A stretch of 64,000 nt of DNA, taken from NCBI RefSeq assembly GCF_001758785.1, contig NZ_LROM01000152.1, positions 62,001 to 126,000 on the forward strand. Direction: 5' to 3'. The position numbers and the translations under genes are program-made. The DNA is from Duganella phyllosphaerae (GTDB taxonomy: Bacteria > Pseudomonadota > Gammaproteobacteria > Burkholderiales > Burkholderiaceae_D). Of this stretch, positions 1-6,748 are shown piece after piece; positions within the stretch are counted from its first letter, which is position 1, and every line of letters starts with the position of its first letter. Below the pieces are notes generated by a model that worked only from the letters and a program-made list of their open reading frames with translations, was not told the DNA's origin and made no database searches.

Positions 1-1
1 C

Positions 2-289
2 TTGCTTCCGTTTTGGGCTAATGCTGGCGAATGCGACAAGACGGCGGCGCTTGAGGCGCAATCGATGCTGCGCGAATTCGCAAAAAGCCATATCGAAGGC
101 GATCACCTCGCCGTGTACTGGGTCTACAAGATCGAGCGCGAATCAGATGCAAAGCGCTTGAAAATGGTTCGCGCCTTCTCTGATATGGACGCCTGTCTGT
201 CCGGCGGCGCGCGTGAGATCATGTTTTACCGCAAAGACAAGCTGATGGGCGTTGCCTCCCCAGGCTCCGGTGTGAGGCTGGTGAGATAG
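2..289 (+). CDS. Hypothetical secreted protein, 5' end outside the window
   Basis: An open frame runs in from the left edge and stops at 289. The first visible codon is TTG with no room to see a ribosome site, and no in-frame ATG follows closely, so the gene probably starts upstream. The first residues (LPFWANA then GE) look like the end of a signal peptide with an AxA-type cleavage site. The rest is about 85 soluble residues with two cysteines. I do not recognise the family. Confidence 0.5.
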   Translation: MLPFWANAGECDKTAALEAQSMLREFAKSHIEGDHLAVYWVYKIERESDAKRLKMVRAFSDMDACLSGGAREIMFYRKDKLMGVASPGSGVRLVR

Positions 290-438
290 GTTACGCTCGG
301 GCAGGCTCGGATGCCCAAGCGCGCTAGTGAAGGCTACAATCTAGCTAGCGATATTGTTTGAGGGCATAAGGCGACTTGTGCTTCGCTATCCGATGCTTGA
401 TCCATCTCCATAGTTCCCAGCAACCAAGGATACAAGAA

Positions 439-777
439 GTGAGTACACCAGAAGAAGAGTTAGACAAAGGTTCAGCTGCCAATCTGTCATTTGCAGACAT
501 TTTGGAGTTCCTTAAGGCATCGAAGGTCGACCGACCGTGTCCAGCCTGCGGAAATGGCGGATGGAATATTATTCACACCTCGGAAGTCGATGGTGAGGAT
601 ATGGGTCCCATGATCCCACTTGGCAATCGTCAACGAGGTTCGATAAGTAACTATGTTCTTCCCGTGATCGTGTGCATATGTAAAAGATGCGCATTTATGC
701 GATTCCATTCTAGGGCCCCAATAAGCAAATGGGTGACTAACGGCAAAAAACCTCTTGAAAACAATGAGAGCCAGTAA
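439..777 (+). CDS. Small zinc-ribbon protein
   Basis: About 112 residues from a GTG start at 439, preceded by an AAGGA ribosome site at about 427-431. A longer frame exists upstream from a TTG at 376 but lacks a good site. The protein has a CPAC knuckle near residue 34 and a CKRC knuckle near residue 81, the spacing of a zinc ribbon. An acidic N-terminus precedes it. The DNA is visibly poorer in G+C than the chromosome, as for the next gene, which suggests recently acquired phage cargo. Function unknown; nucleic-acid or protein binding through zinc is an inference from the fold only. Confidence 0.6.
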   Translation: MSTPEEELDKGSAANLSFADILEFLKASKVDRPCPACGNGGWNIIHTSEVDGEDMGPMIPLGNRQRGSISNYVLPVIVCICKRCAFMRFHSRAPISKWVTNGKKPLENNESQ

Positions 778-919
778 CACATATAGCGAGGGGCGGCCTA
801 CCGCAGAAGGGCTTAGAAGTCGCTTCCCCACATTCGATGACTATTCAGACGTTGACAATCTAACGGTGCACACTCGCCCGGGCGGTGTATCCTCCACACA
901 TGAAAATTTCAACGAACCT

Positions 920-1384
920 ATGAGTAATCTCACAAGAGAAGAGTTTGATGCAAAACTCGAAACCATCGAGGTAAAGATGGATGGAAGGGTCGCATCCATA
1001 CAGGCCAGTGTTGATAATTATCTCAAACTGCAAACGGAGAGCGCGAAGCGGCTCGAGGATAGGTTGATTCGCATGGAAAGCGATGTATCGGACGGCCGAA
1101 AGGAAACAAAAGCCGAAGGAGACAAAGCAAGCGCGGATATGAAAAGCTTAAAAACCGCGATCATTGTGACTGCTGTTAGCACGGTAGCGGCCATTTTGTT
1201 TGGCGTGCTTTCCTTTAATACAATGCTAACATCGAACATGCTAGCATCATTCGAGTCAGGCAAAAATACGGCCTCCGCCCAAGAGGAGGTAAAGAAGCAG
1301 GCGGAGGATACTGCCGCGCTACTCAAGCAGATGCGCGAAGAATTGGATCGACGGCGCCAACCAGATGCGCCCCCGTCCAAGTAG
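920..1384 (+). CDS. Coiled-coil protein with one membrane segment
   Basis: 154 residues from ATG 920. The frame stays open upstream to 755, overlapping the previous gene, so an earlier start (for example ATG 764) is possible, but the sequence from 920 reads as a complete protein. Layout: a charged coiled coil (about residues 4-75), one hydrophobic helix at about 78-102, a second charged coil, and a Pro/Arg-rich tail. Bitopic coiled-coil proteins like this are common phage and island cargo of unknown role. G+C is low, as for the preceding zinc-ribbon gene. A strong terminator directly follows the stop codon. Confidence 0.6.
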   Translation: MSNLTREEFDAKLETIEVKMDGRVASIQASVDNYLKLQTESAKRLEDRLIRMESDVSDGRKETKAEGDKASADMKSLKTAIIVTAVSTVAAILFGVLSFNTMLTSNMLASFESGKNTASAQEEVKKQAEDTAALLKQMREELDRRRQPDAPPSK

Positions 1385-1414
1385 AAAAAAAAGCCCGCAC
1401 AGCGGGTTTTTTTT
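1385..1414. terminator. Bidirectional intrinsic terminator
   Basis: A CCCGC/GCGGG stem with a 3-base loop is flanked by eight As on the left and a long T run on the right, so it can work on both strands. It starts immediately after the stop of the coiled-coil gene and insulates it from the early promoter at 1519. Confidence 0.9.
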
Positions 1415-1505
1415 CGTCAAGCCACTCTTGGGCTCTAATCCCTCCCCTGTGACATCCAGTCCGCACCACATCGAACTGCCGTACTAACAAAAAATATTCT
1501 TTTTT

Positions 1506-1547
1506 ATTAGTCCGACTGTTGACATAAATAATCAGTCAGACTAATAT
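1506..1547 (+). promoter_or_regulatory. Early-operon promoter with paired palindromic operators
   Basis: A perfect -35 hexamer TTGACA (1519-1524) is followed after exactly 17 bases by TAATAT (1542-1547). Two copies of the 9-base palindrome AGTCNGACT sit at 1509-1517 (just upstream of the -35) and 1534-1542 (abutting the -10), centred 25 bp apart. Flanks extend them to an imperfect 13-base inverted repeat, ATTAGTCCGACTG and CAGTCAGACTAAT. The layout is that of a strong promoter blocked by a dimeric repressor. The repressor gene is not identified in the window. Confidence 0.75.
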
Positions 1548-1582
1548 ACCTCCATCGATACACCAACAGCGATGGAGAAGAA

Positions 1583-1675
1583 ATGTCACCAGCCGAACTG
1601 CAAGCCCTTGCCGAAGCCCTGCGCTTGGGCGATGCCGCACACGCCGCCTCCCACCCTGCGCCAGCTGCGCGCTAA
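1583..1675 (+). CDS. First small ORF of the early operon, 30 aa
   Basis: A 30-residue reading frame with a good GGAGAAG ribosome site a few bases before ATG 1583. It begins about 28 bases downstream of the expected transcription start. The peptide is Ala-rich with one amphipathic helix (ELQALAEALRLG) and an Ala/Pro tail. It could be a real small protein or a leader that couples translation into the operon. No family recognised. Confidence 0.45.
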   Translation: MSPAELQALAEALRLGDAAHAASHPAPAAR

Positions 1676-1690
1676 TCGGAGATCGACGCC

Positions 1691-1918
1691 ATGCGCAAAC
1701 CTACCCTTAAAAAGAACACGACCAACCTGCAATGCGCCGGCTTCGTCGCCAGCATCGGTTGCCCTCGCATCTGGGAAATCTGCAACGACTTCGACCGCAA
1801 GCTCTCGCGCCGCCGGTACATCTACCGTACGGAAGCTGCTGCTGCCGAGCTGCGCGATGAGCGCGCCGCTGGTTCTGCGTGGTCGTTCGCCGAGCACCAG
1901 AAGGCGGTGGCGCTGTGA
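1691..1918 (+). CDS. Small basic hypothetical protein
   Basis: 75 residues. Lys/Arg-rich N-terminus, two cysteines (C15, C24), and the basic patch DFDRKLSRRRYIYR near the middle. The stop overlaps the next gene's GTG start as GTGA, so the two are translationally coupled. No recognised domain; the basic charge would fit nucleic-acid binding, which is inference only. Confidence 0.55.
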   Translation: MRKPTLKKNTTNLQCAGFVASIGCPRIWEICNDFDRKLSRRRYIYRTEAAAAELRDERAAGSAWSFAEHQKAVAL

Positions 1919-2253
1919 TCGCCCTGATCCTGGGTGCCCAGCTCGGCAGCACCTTCAACTTCACCGAACTGGCTGGCGACGCCATCCGCAACCTGGTCCC
2001 GGCGCGCAAGTTGGCCCTAGTGCCGAAGCTGGCGCCGGCCGCCACCGGCATGGTCACCGTGGCCCAGTTCTGCGCTGCACGCGGCGCCGACCTGCCGCTG
2101 CCCGTCATGAGCCGCATCGGTCGCAAGGCTGCGGCGCTGAGCCGCGCTGACGGCCTGCTGATCGGCCGCGCCATGGAGCAGTTCGGCGAGGTCAACACCT
2201 ACGACGCCGACGTGCTGGCCCTAGCCTTCGACGCGATTCAGGCCGCCCAATGA
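1915..2253 (+). CDS. Hypothetical early protein, 112 aa
   Basis: Starts at GTG 1915, overlapping the previous stop by four bases; the frame could extend upstream to 1879 but the overlap pattern repeats throughout this operon, so 1915 is preferred. The protein has a hydrophobic N-terminal stretch, a Lys/Leu/Pro segment near residues 25-38 and a helical, mostly neutral C-terminal half. It ends in an ATGA overlap with the next gene. No family recognised. Confidence 0.55.
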   Translation: MIALILGAQLGSTFNFTELAGDAIRNLVPARKLALVPKLAPAATGMVTVAQFCAARGADLPLPVMSRIGRKAAALSRADGLLIGRAMEQFGEVNTYDADVLALAFDAIQAAQ

Positions 2254-2621
2254 ATGCCCCTATCAACTTCGCCCTGCTCCAGGCGGCCGCCGCACCGGTC
2301 GCGGTTACGCCAACCACGGCAATCAGCCAGCCGCTCATCCCGGCCGATGCGCGGCCACTGCACTCCGGGTATGAGCACGACGGCCTACTGGTTGACCTGT
2401 ACGGCGTGCTCGACGCGCACGGCTACGAAGTGAAGCACGTCGGCTTGCACCTCTCGGTAGACATGACCGACATCGGCGCCTGGCTGAAGCGCGAAGTTCT
2501 GCTGCAAATGAGCGACTGGTGTGACGACCACCTGCCGAGTGCCCACGACCTGCGCCTGGTGTCGATCGACGAGGCGCGTATCGAGCGCCACGAGTGGGAA
2601 CGCAACTTCGAGCCACCTTGA
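2250..2621 (+). CDS. Hypothetical early protein, 123 aa
   Basis: Coupled to the preceding gene by an ATGA overlap. The first 35 residues are Ala/Pro/Thr-rich and probably unstructured. The remainder is an acidic alpha/beta-looking domain with several His and Trp residues (for example QMSDWCDDHLP). Such short acidic proteins are typical of phage early regions. No known domain is evident. Confidence 0.55.
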   Translation: MNAPINFALLQAAAAPVAVTPTTAISQPLIPADARPLHSGYEHDGLLVDLYGVLDAHGYEVKHVGLHLSVDMTDIGAWLKREVLLQMSDWCDDHLPSAHDLRLVSIDEARIERHEWERNFEPP

Positions 2622-2677
2622 TCGGATCGAATCTCCGGCTTGGACGCGTCAGCAAACGAACAAAACAGAGGTGTGCG

Positions 2678-2992
2678 ATGGATCGAATTGTTGTGAATGG
2701 AATCGAGTATGTACGGGCGCAGCCGGTAGCGAAAGCGGCCAAGCGGGTACCGCAGCCAAAGATGGTCGAGCGCCAGTGCAAGTGGTGCCGCAAGCAGTTC
2801 TTCGCACGGGCTGCCGACGTCAAACGGGGCTGGGGACTGTACTGCTCGAAGACGTGCAAGGCGATCCGCCAAGAAGTACGCACTGGCCAGTACCGGGCAC
2901 ACCTGGAGCACCGCGACGCCGATGGCTACGGCGGCGAGTTCTCCAACGCGCACCAGTTCAGTAACGAAGAGCACGACTGCAACAAGGATTAA
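2678..2992 (+). CDS. Phage zinc-finger protein
   Basis: 104 residues from ATG 2678, with an AGAGGTG ribosome site just upstream. The longer frame from 2594 has no such site. The core holds a CKWC knuckle followed about 25 residues later by YCSKTCKA, a treble-clef-like zinc finger often seen in small phage proteins. The N-terminal half (about 40 residues) is basic; the C-terminal part is His/Asp/Asn-rich. Likely nucleic-acid binding by fold, with no specific role assignable. Confidence 0.65.
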   Translation: MDRIVVNGIEYVRAQPVAKAAKRVPQPKMVERQCKWCRKQFFARAADVKRGWGLYCSKTCKAIRQEVRTGQYRAHLEHRDADGYGGEFSNAHQFSNEEHDCNKD

Positions 2993-3139
2993 GCAATGCG
3001 GTCGCCGGGCGCTGCTACCACCCGGCTCAGCCTTGGCAGGCGAAGAAATAGCCCCTGTGGGATCAGCATGCCCGCGTCGCACTCGCCCCGTGCCGCCGGC
3101 CGGCGTATCCGGCCACCACAAACCATAGAAAGGCATCAC

Positions 3140-3319
3140 ATGGCAGCAGAAACCAGCAACTTCCAACCGGGCCAGAAGGTCACCGTCCGCGCCCGGAGCA
3201 AGGTCTTCGAGGGCAAGTTCCTGAAAGAGCGTCCTGGCTCGAAGGGCATCTACTACGACATCGACCTGGGCGGCAACAAGGTCGGCAGCTACCGCCCCTC
3301 GCAGGTGCAGGCAGTTTGA
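3140..3319 (+). CDS. Small beta-rich (SH3/KOW-like) protein, 59 aa
   Basis: Starts at ATG 3140 behind an AGAAAGG ribosome site. The sequence reads as a short beta barrel: PGQKVTVRAR, then FEGKFL, IYYDIDLGG and VGSYRPSQV, resembling small KOW or SH3-like modules. The resemblance is by eye and no ligand can be named. It stands alone between two non-coding stretches of the operon. Confidence 0.6.
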   Translation: MAAETSNFQPGQKVTVRARSKVFEGKFLKERPGSKGIYYDIDLGGNKVGSYRPSQVQAV

Positions 3320-3377
3320 ATCAATGGCGGCGTGCAGGCCGCCAGCAGCACCCGTCCCGCGCCGGGCAAGCGCGGGA

Positions 3378-3474
3378 ACCACATGGCTGCTGATTGCCGA
3401 GGAGCGAGAACACACACAGGTAACGCTGGTGCAGTGCGCGGGCGGATTGGCGGGGCAGTCAGCAGCCATGTGGT
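3378..3474 (+). ncRNA. Candidate structured RNA: 21-bp stem with 55-nt loop
   Basis: The gene-free stretch 3320-3637 holds a long inverted repeat. Bases 3378-3398 pair with 3454-3474 over 21 positions, one of them a G-U pair. The arms begin ACCACATGGC and end GCCATGTGGT. The 55-base apical region (3399-3453) can fold further. No T run follows, so it is not an ordinary terminator. It lies inside the early operon and would be transcribed with it. Non-coding RNA, RNase III site or DNA-level structure are all possible. Nothing else is seen in this gap. Confidence 0.45.
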
Positions 3475-3637
3475 GAATAGAGCAGGCTGATGCTCGACCT
3501 AATTGAGTGCTCCAGTACATGGCCAGTGCGAAAGCGCTTCGGGTTTGGGAGCAAAGCCGGAAGAAGTCAGCACCGGCTACCACACGCAGGGACCGGCGAA
3601 CGCGGTCCCCAACAATGAAACGAACAGGGAGAGTGGC

Positions 3638-3949
3638 ATGAACTGCAACTGCGTCAAAAGCACCGAAACCAGACTGGCGACTGCGCTGTTCATCGTCGAG
3701 AAGGCAGGTTCGGACATCAAGGTTGAATGCATGGCGACCGGCTTCCAGCTGACGGAAGACATGGACTTGCGCAGCACGATCAACATTCCGTTCAAGATCA
3801 CCGGCACCGGAAAGGGCTTTTCGAGCGCCAAGGGCAAGACGATGCCGTTCGTCGCGGGCTTCTGCCCCTTCTGCGGTCGCACAACCGGCCGCTACACGGT
3901 CGGCGAATACGAGGGTCTGCCCGTCGCTGTGCCTGCGGGTGTCGCATGA
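3638..3949 (+). CDS. Small cysteine-rich hypothetical protein
   Basis: 103 residues from ATG 3638 behind GGGAGAG. The frame is open upstream to 3503 without a site, and that part overlaps the structured gap. Two cysteines at the N-terminus (NCNC) and a CPFCG knuckle near residue 78 suggest a small zinc-binding domain around a beta-rich core. It ends in an ATGA overlap with the next gene. Role unknown. Confidence 0.6.
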   Translation: MNCNCVKSTETRLATALFIVEKAGSDIKVECMATGFQLTEDMDLRSTINIPFKITGTGKGFSSAKGKTMPFVAGFCPFCGRTTGRYTVGEYEGLPVAVPAGVA

Positions 3950-4167
3950 TCATCCGTCACATCACCGCTGGCCGCGCCGCGCGCGCCGCCGTCTCGGACG
4001 CACTGCATCGCATCTACCAGGACGCCGGTTACGAGGACGTTTTCAACAGCGGCAACCTTGATGCAGTCGAAATGGTCCTTTCCGGCGGCTGCGTCAGCGA
4101 GGAACTGAACGACAGTCGCAACTGGATCCACCTGCAGATGGCCGAGCGCGAAGGAGTCGCATCGTGA
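3946..4167 (+). CDS. Hypothetical early protein, 73 aa
   Basis: Begins inside the stop of the preceding gene (ATGA) and ends in a GTGA overlap with the next. The protein is a small, probably helical domain with an acidic centre. It is the first of a run of five very short genes joined by overlaps. No family recognised. Confidence 0.55.
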   Translation: MIIRHITAGRAARAAVSDALHRIYQDAGYEDVFNSGNLDAVEMVLSGGCVSEELNDSRNWIHLQMAEREGVAS

Positions 4168-4277
4168 GCCCTCTTCTTCGCGCCGCCCTGCACAGCTCCG
4201 TGGCCGGCTTCGTAATCGGTGGCCTGCTGGTCGCTGCGCGCTGGTTCGGCCTCGTCGAATGGTTGGTGAAGCCATGA
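4164..4277 (+). CDS. 37-aa single-span membrane peptide
   Basis: GTG 4164 overlaps the previous stop and the frame ends at 4277 in an ATGA overlap. The peptide is nearly all one hydrophobic helix (about residues 9-24) with Arg and Trp at its edge, so it should insert in the inner membrane. Support comes from the overlaps on both sides and the clear membrane profile. Function unknown. Confidence 0.5.
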   Translation: MSPLLRAALHSSVAGFVIGGLLVAARWFGLVEWLVKP

Positions 4278-4408
4278 TCTACCACCTCACCATCAAGCAC
4301 GAGGACGGCAGCACCGAGCACCGCACTGCCATCGGCGCCATCAAGGCAATCTGCGACGCTCTGTACGACGCCGGCGCGCTGGGCGTGACCGCCATGGTGC
4401 AGCCGTGA
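4274..4408 (+). CDS. 44-aa hypothetical peptide
   Basis: ATG 4274 overlaps the stop of the membrane peptide gene, and the stop overlaps the next GTG start. The sequence starts with a beta strand (IYHLTIKHEDGS) followed by an Ala-rich helix, like a minimal alpha/beta unit. No family recognised. Confidence 0.5.
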   Translation: MIYHLTIKHEDGSTEHRTAIGAIKAICDALYDAGALGVTAMVQP

Positions 4409-4674
4409 GCGCCCTGGAACCGGGCCTGGTCGCCCAGCTGCTTGCGCACGAGCCAGCGCCGGCCGAGAAGGCGCTGCGCAAGATCGTCTCGCTGTTCACC
4501 GACAACGCCTTCATGAGCGGCCACGAGCTGCGCGTGCTGGAAATCGCAATGGAAGGCTTGGGCGCGTCGGCCAGCGAGCGGCGCCAGGCGATCGAGGGCG
4601 CGATTCAGTTGCGGCGCAACCGGGTCATGGGTCGCTACGCCGAGCAAGGGAGGGCTGGCGATGAAGTTGCGTGA
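4405..4674 (+). CDS. Hypothetical early protein, 89 aa
   Basis: GTG start within a GTGA overlap. The protein is all-helical with alternating charged and hydrophobic residues and a basic C-terminal helix (IQLRRNRVMGRY). It overlaps the following membrane peptide gene by 14 bases. Role unknown. Confidence 0.55.
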   Translation: MSALEPGLVAQLLAHEPAPAEKALRKIVSLFTDNAFMSGHELRVLEIAMEGLGASASERRQAIEGAIQLRRNRVMGRYAEQGRAGDEVA

Positions 4675-4795
4675 AATCCTCACCATCGGGGCCCTACTCA
4701 CCCTGGTCGCGCTCACCTACGGCTACATGCAGGAAGCCGACGCCCGCGCAGCGCAGCACGAGCAAGAAATTTGGACCGGCAAGGTCGATAAGTAG
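4661..4795 (+). CDS. 44-aa membrane-anchored peptide
   Basis: ATG 4661 has a GGGAGGG ribosome site located within the preceding gene. The first 20 residues form a membrane helix after a short basic start (MKLR). The rest is a short charged tail containing an Ala/Glu/Gln helix. This layout recalls small phage inner-membrane peptides, but no specific match can be claimed. Confidence 0.5.
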   Translation: MKLREILTIGALLTLVALTYGYMQEADARAAQHEQEIWTGKVDK

Positions 4796-4862
4796 CCGGC
4801 GCCGCACCACCACCAATTTACCCGCCACCGGCGGCAACAACGAAGTCCACCTGGAGAGAAGC

Positions 4863-5981
4863 ATGAACGCAGTTACGAAAGAAAGCCAAGCCGCTATGCA
4901 GTTTGCGCCCGCCCCCGCTGACCTACCAATGGTCGCCACCAGTAGCGCCTCGCTGATACTGGACAGCGCGAGCATGGACAGCATCATGCGTCTGGCGGAC
5001 ATCATGGCGAAGGGTCGCTCTACGATCCCAGAGCACCTGCGGGGCAACGCAGCCGACTGCGCCGCAGTGGTTATGCAGGCCGTCCAGTGGCGCATGAATC
5101 CATTTGCCGTCGCTCAAAAGACCCATCTTGTCAACGGGGCGCTGGGCTACGAGGCGCAACTGGTCAATGCTGTGATCCAGTCGAGCGGCGTCGCAGAAGA
5201 TCGCTTCAACTACGAATGGTACGGTCCATGGGAACGGATCATCGGCAAGACCAAAGTCATCACAGTGCCGGCCAAGGCCGACAAGAAAGAATACCAATTC
5301 CGCGTACCGGATTACGGCATGGAAGCCGAGGCAGGTCTCGGCGTGCGCGTGTCTTGCACGTTGAAGGGAGAATCGGAGCCTCGCGTTCTTGATCTGCTGC
5401 TGGTCCAAGCTAGTGTTCGCAACTCGCCACTTTGGGCGTCCGACCCGAAACAGCAACTGGCGTACCTTGCCGTGAAGCGCTGGACTCGACTGCACGCGCC
5501 GGACGTGATCCTGGGCGTCTACACCCCCGATGAGTTGGAGGAGGTCAACCGCGAGATCCGGGATATCACCCCAATGGCTGAGCATGTCACCGGCACCGTG
5601 CCTGCACCCGAGGCAGCGCCGGAACTGATTCACGAAGCACAGGCTGCCGCGTCCAAGGGCGTCGCCGCCTACCAGAAATTCTGGAGCGACACCGGTGCGC
5701 CAAACCGCAAGTCACTTGCCGCCCATCACGATGGCTGGAAAGCTGCGGCGACCGCCGCCGACCAAGGCCGCACCATCGACGCCGAGCCGACCGCTGGTAC
5801 CACGAAGCCGCTGTCGGCGGACATGCAAGCACTGCTGGCCGACCTCACGGCCGACGCTGATGCCGGTGCCGACTTCTTCGACGAAGTATGGGGGCGCCTG
5901 TCGCCGGCTACGCAAGACTGCCTGGTCAATGAATATCCCAAGTTGAAGGCCCGCGCCGAGGCAGTTGGAGCGGGCAAATGA
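4863..5981 (+). CDS. recT: RecT-family single-strand annealing protein
   Basis: 372 residues from ATG 4863, behind GGAGAAG. RecT-family annealases bind single-stranded DNA produced by a partner exonuclease and pair it with complementary strands during phage recombination. The family core spans about residues 40-245 and includes AADCAAVVMQAVQWRMNPFAVA, here split as CAAVVMQAVQWRMNPFAVA, and the terminal helix YLAVKRWTRLHAPDVILG. The remaining 125 residues are an acidic, less conserved tail that may contact single-strand-binding protein (inference). The gene overlaps the exonuclease gene by four bases, the usual pairing for this system. Length is somewhat above the usual family size because of the tail. 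Confidence 0.92.
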   Translation: MNAVTKESQAAMQFAPAPADLPMVATSSASLILDSASMDSIMRLADIMAKGRSTIPEHLRGNAADCAAVVMQAVQWRMNPFAVAQKTHLVNGALGYEAQLVNAVIQSSGVAEDRFNYEWYGPWERIIGKTKVITVPAKADKKEYQFRVPDYGMEAEAGLGVRVSCTLKGESEPRVLDLLLVQASVRNSPLWASDPKQQLAYLAVKRWTRLHAPDVILGVYTPDELEEVNREIRDITPMAEHVTGTVPAPEAAPELIHEAQAAASKGVAAYQKFWSDTGAPNRKSLAAHHDGWKAAATAADQGRTIDAEPTAGTTKPLSADMQALLADLTADADAGADFFDEVWGRLSPATQDCLVNEYPKLKARAEAVGAGK

Positions 5982-6748
5982 TCGTCTTGAACTGCGCCCA
6001 AGGAAGCCCGGAATGGCACCAGGCCCGCGCGGGCGTGATCACGGCCAGCATGTTCGTGGTTGCCCGCTCGCGCACCGGCGGCCTTGACGAGAAGCAGCAG
6101 GCGTACGTCACCGCGATGCGCTCCGGCATGAGCGAGGGTGCTGCCCGCGATCTGGCCGGCTACCGTGCGGCGCCGAAAGCCGAATCCATCCAGCGCGCCA
6201 TCGAAGGCTTGCCGGTTGGTGACTTCTCGGAAGCGGCCAAGGCCTACGCCTTTCGCCTGGCCATCGAGCGTATCAGCGGCATGCCCCTGGATGAAAGCTT
6301 CGAAACATACGCCATGCGGCGCGGCCACGAACTGGAGCCGGCAGCGCGGCGAGAGCACGAGATTGCCAGCGGCCACATGGTGCAGCGTGCGGGTTTCGTT
6401 CTCTCTGGTGACCACCTGTTCGGCGCCAGCGCCGACGGCCTGATCGGCAAGGACGGCGGCAGTGAATACAAATGCCTGATATCGCCGGAGCGCCTGCAAC
6501 GCATCTACATCGACGGCGACGCGAGCGAGTTCATGGACCAGGTGCAGGGCTGCATGTGGCTCACGGCGCGGAAGTGGTGGGACTTCTGTGTGTACTGCCC
6601 CGCGATGGAAATCATCGACAAGCACCTCTGGATGCGCACCTACCAGCGCGACGACGAGTACATCGACCAGATGGTCGAGGAGCTTGCCGAGTTTGAAAAA
6701 TTGGTCACCCACTACGAAACTACTTTACGGATGAAGGAAGCAGTATGA
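5978..6748 (+). CDS. YqaJ-type (lambda exonuclease-like) recombination nuclease
   Basis: 256 residues. This family degrades one strand of double-stranded ends to expose single strands for RecT. The N-terminal motif QGSPEWHQARAG is diagnostic. PD-(D/E)XK catalytic residues are visible as E120 (in GHELEPAA), D153 (in GASADGL), and E163 and K165 (in SEYKC), so the enzyme should be active. It is coupled by ATGA overlaps to recT upstream and to a coiled-coil gene downstream. Together with recT and ninB it forms a lambda Red-like module. Confidence 0.92.
   Translation: MIVLNCAQGSPEWHQARAGVITASMFVVARSRTGGLDEKQQAYVTAMRSGMSEGAARDLAGYRAAPKAESIQRAIEGLPVGDFSEAAKAYAFRLAIERISGMPLDESFETYAMRRGHELEPAARREHEIASGHMVQRAGFVLSGDHLFGASADGLIGKDGGSEYKCLISPERLQRIYIDGDASEFMDQVQGCMWLTARKWWDFCVYCPAMEIIDKHLWMRTYQRDDEYIDQMVEELAEFEKLVTHYETTLRMKEAV

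Noticed and set aside
1..1600. Possible left attachment site of the element
   Set aside because: I looked for a copy of the tRNA-Val 3' end and found none, so the left end must be outside the window.
2423..3583. 386-residue minus-strand reading frame across the small early genes
   Set aside because: It has no recognisable domain, crosses several plus-strand genes with good ribosome sites and the structured gap, and is a typical high-G+C shadow frame.
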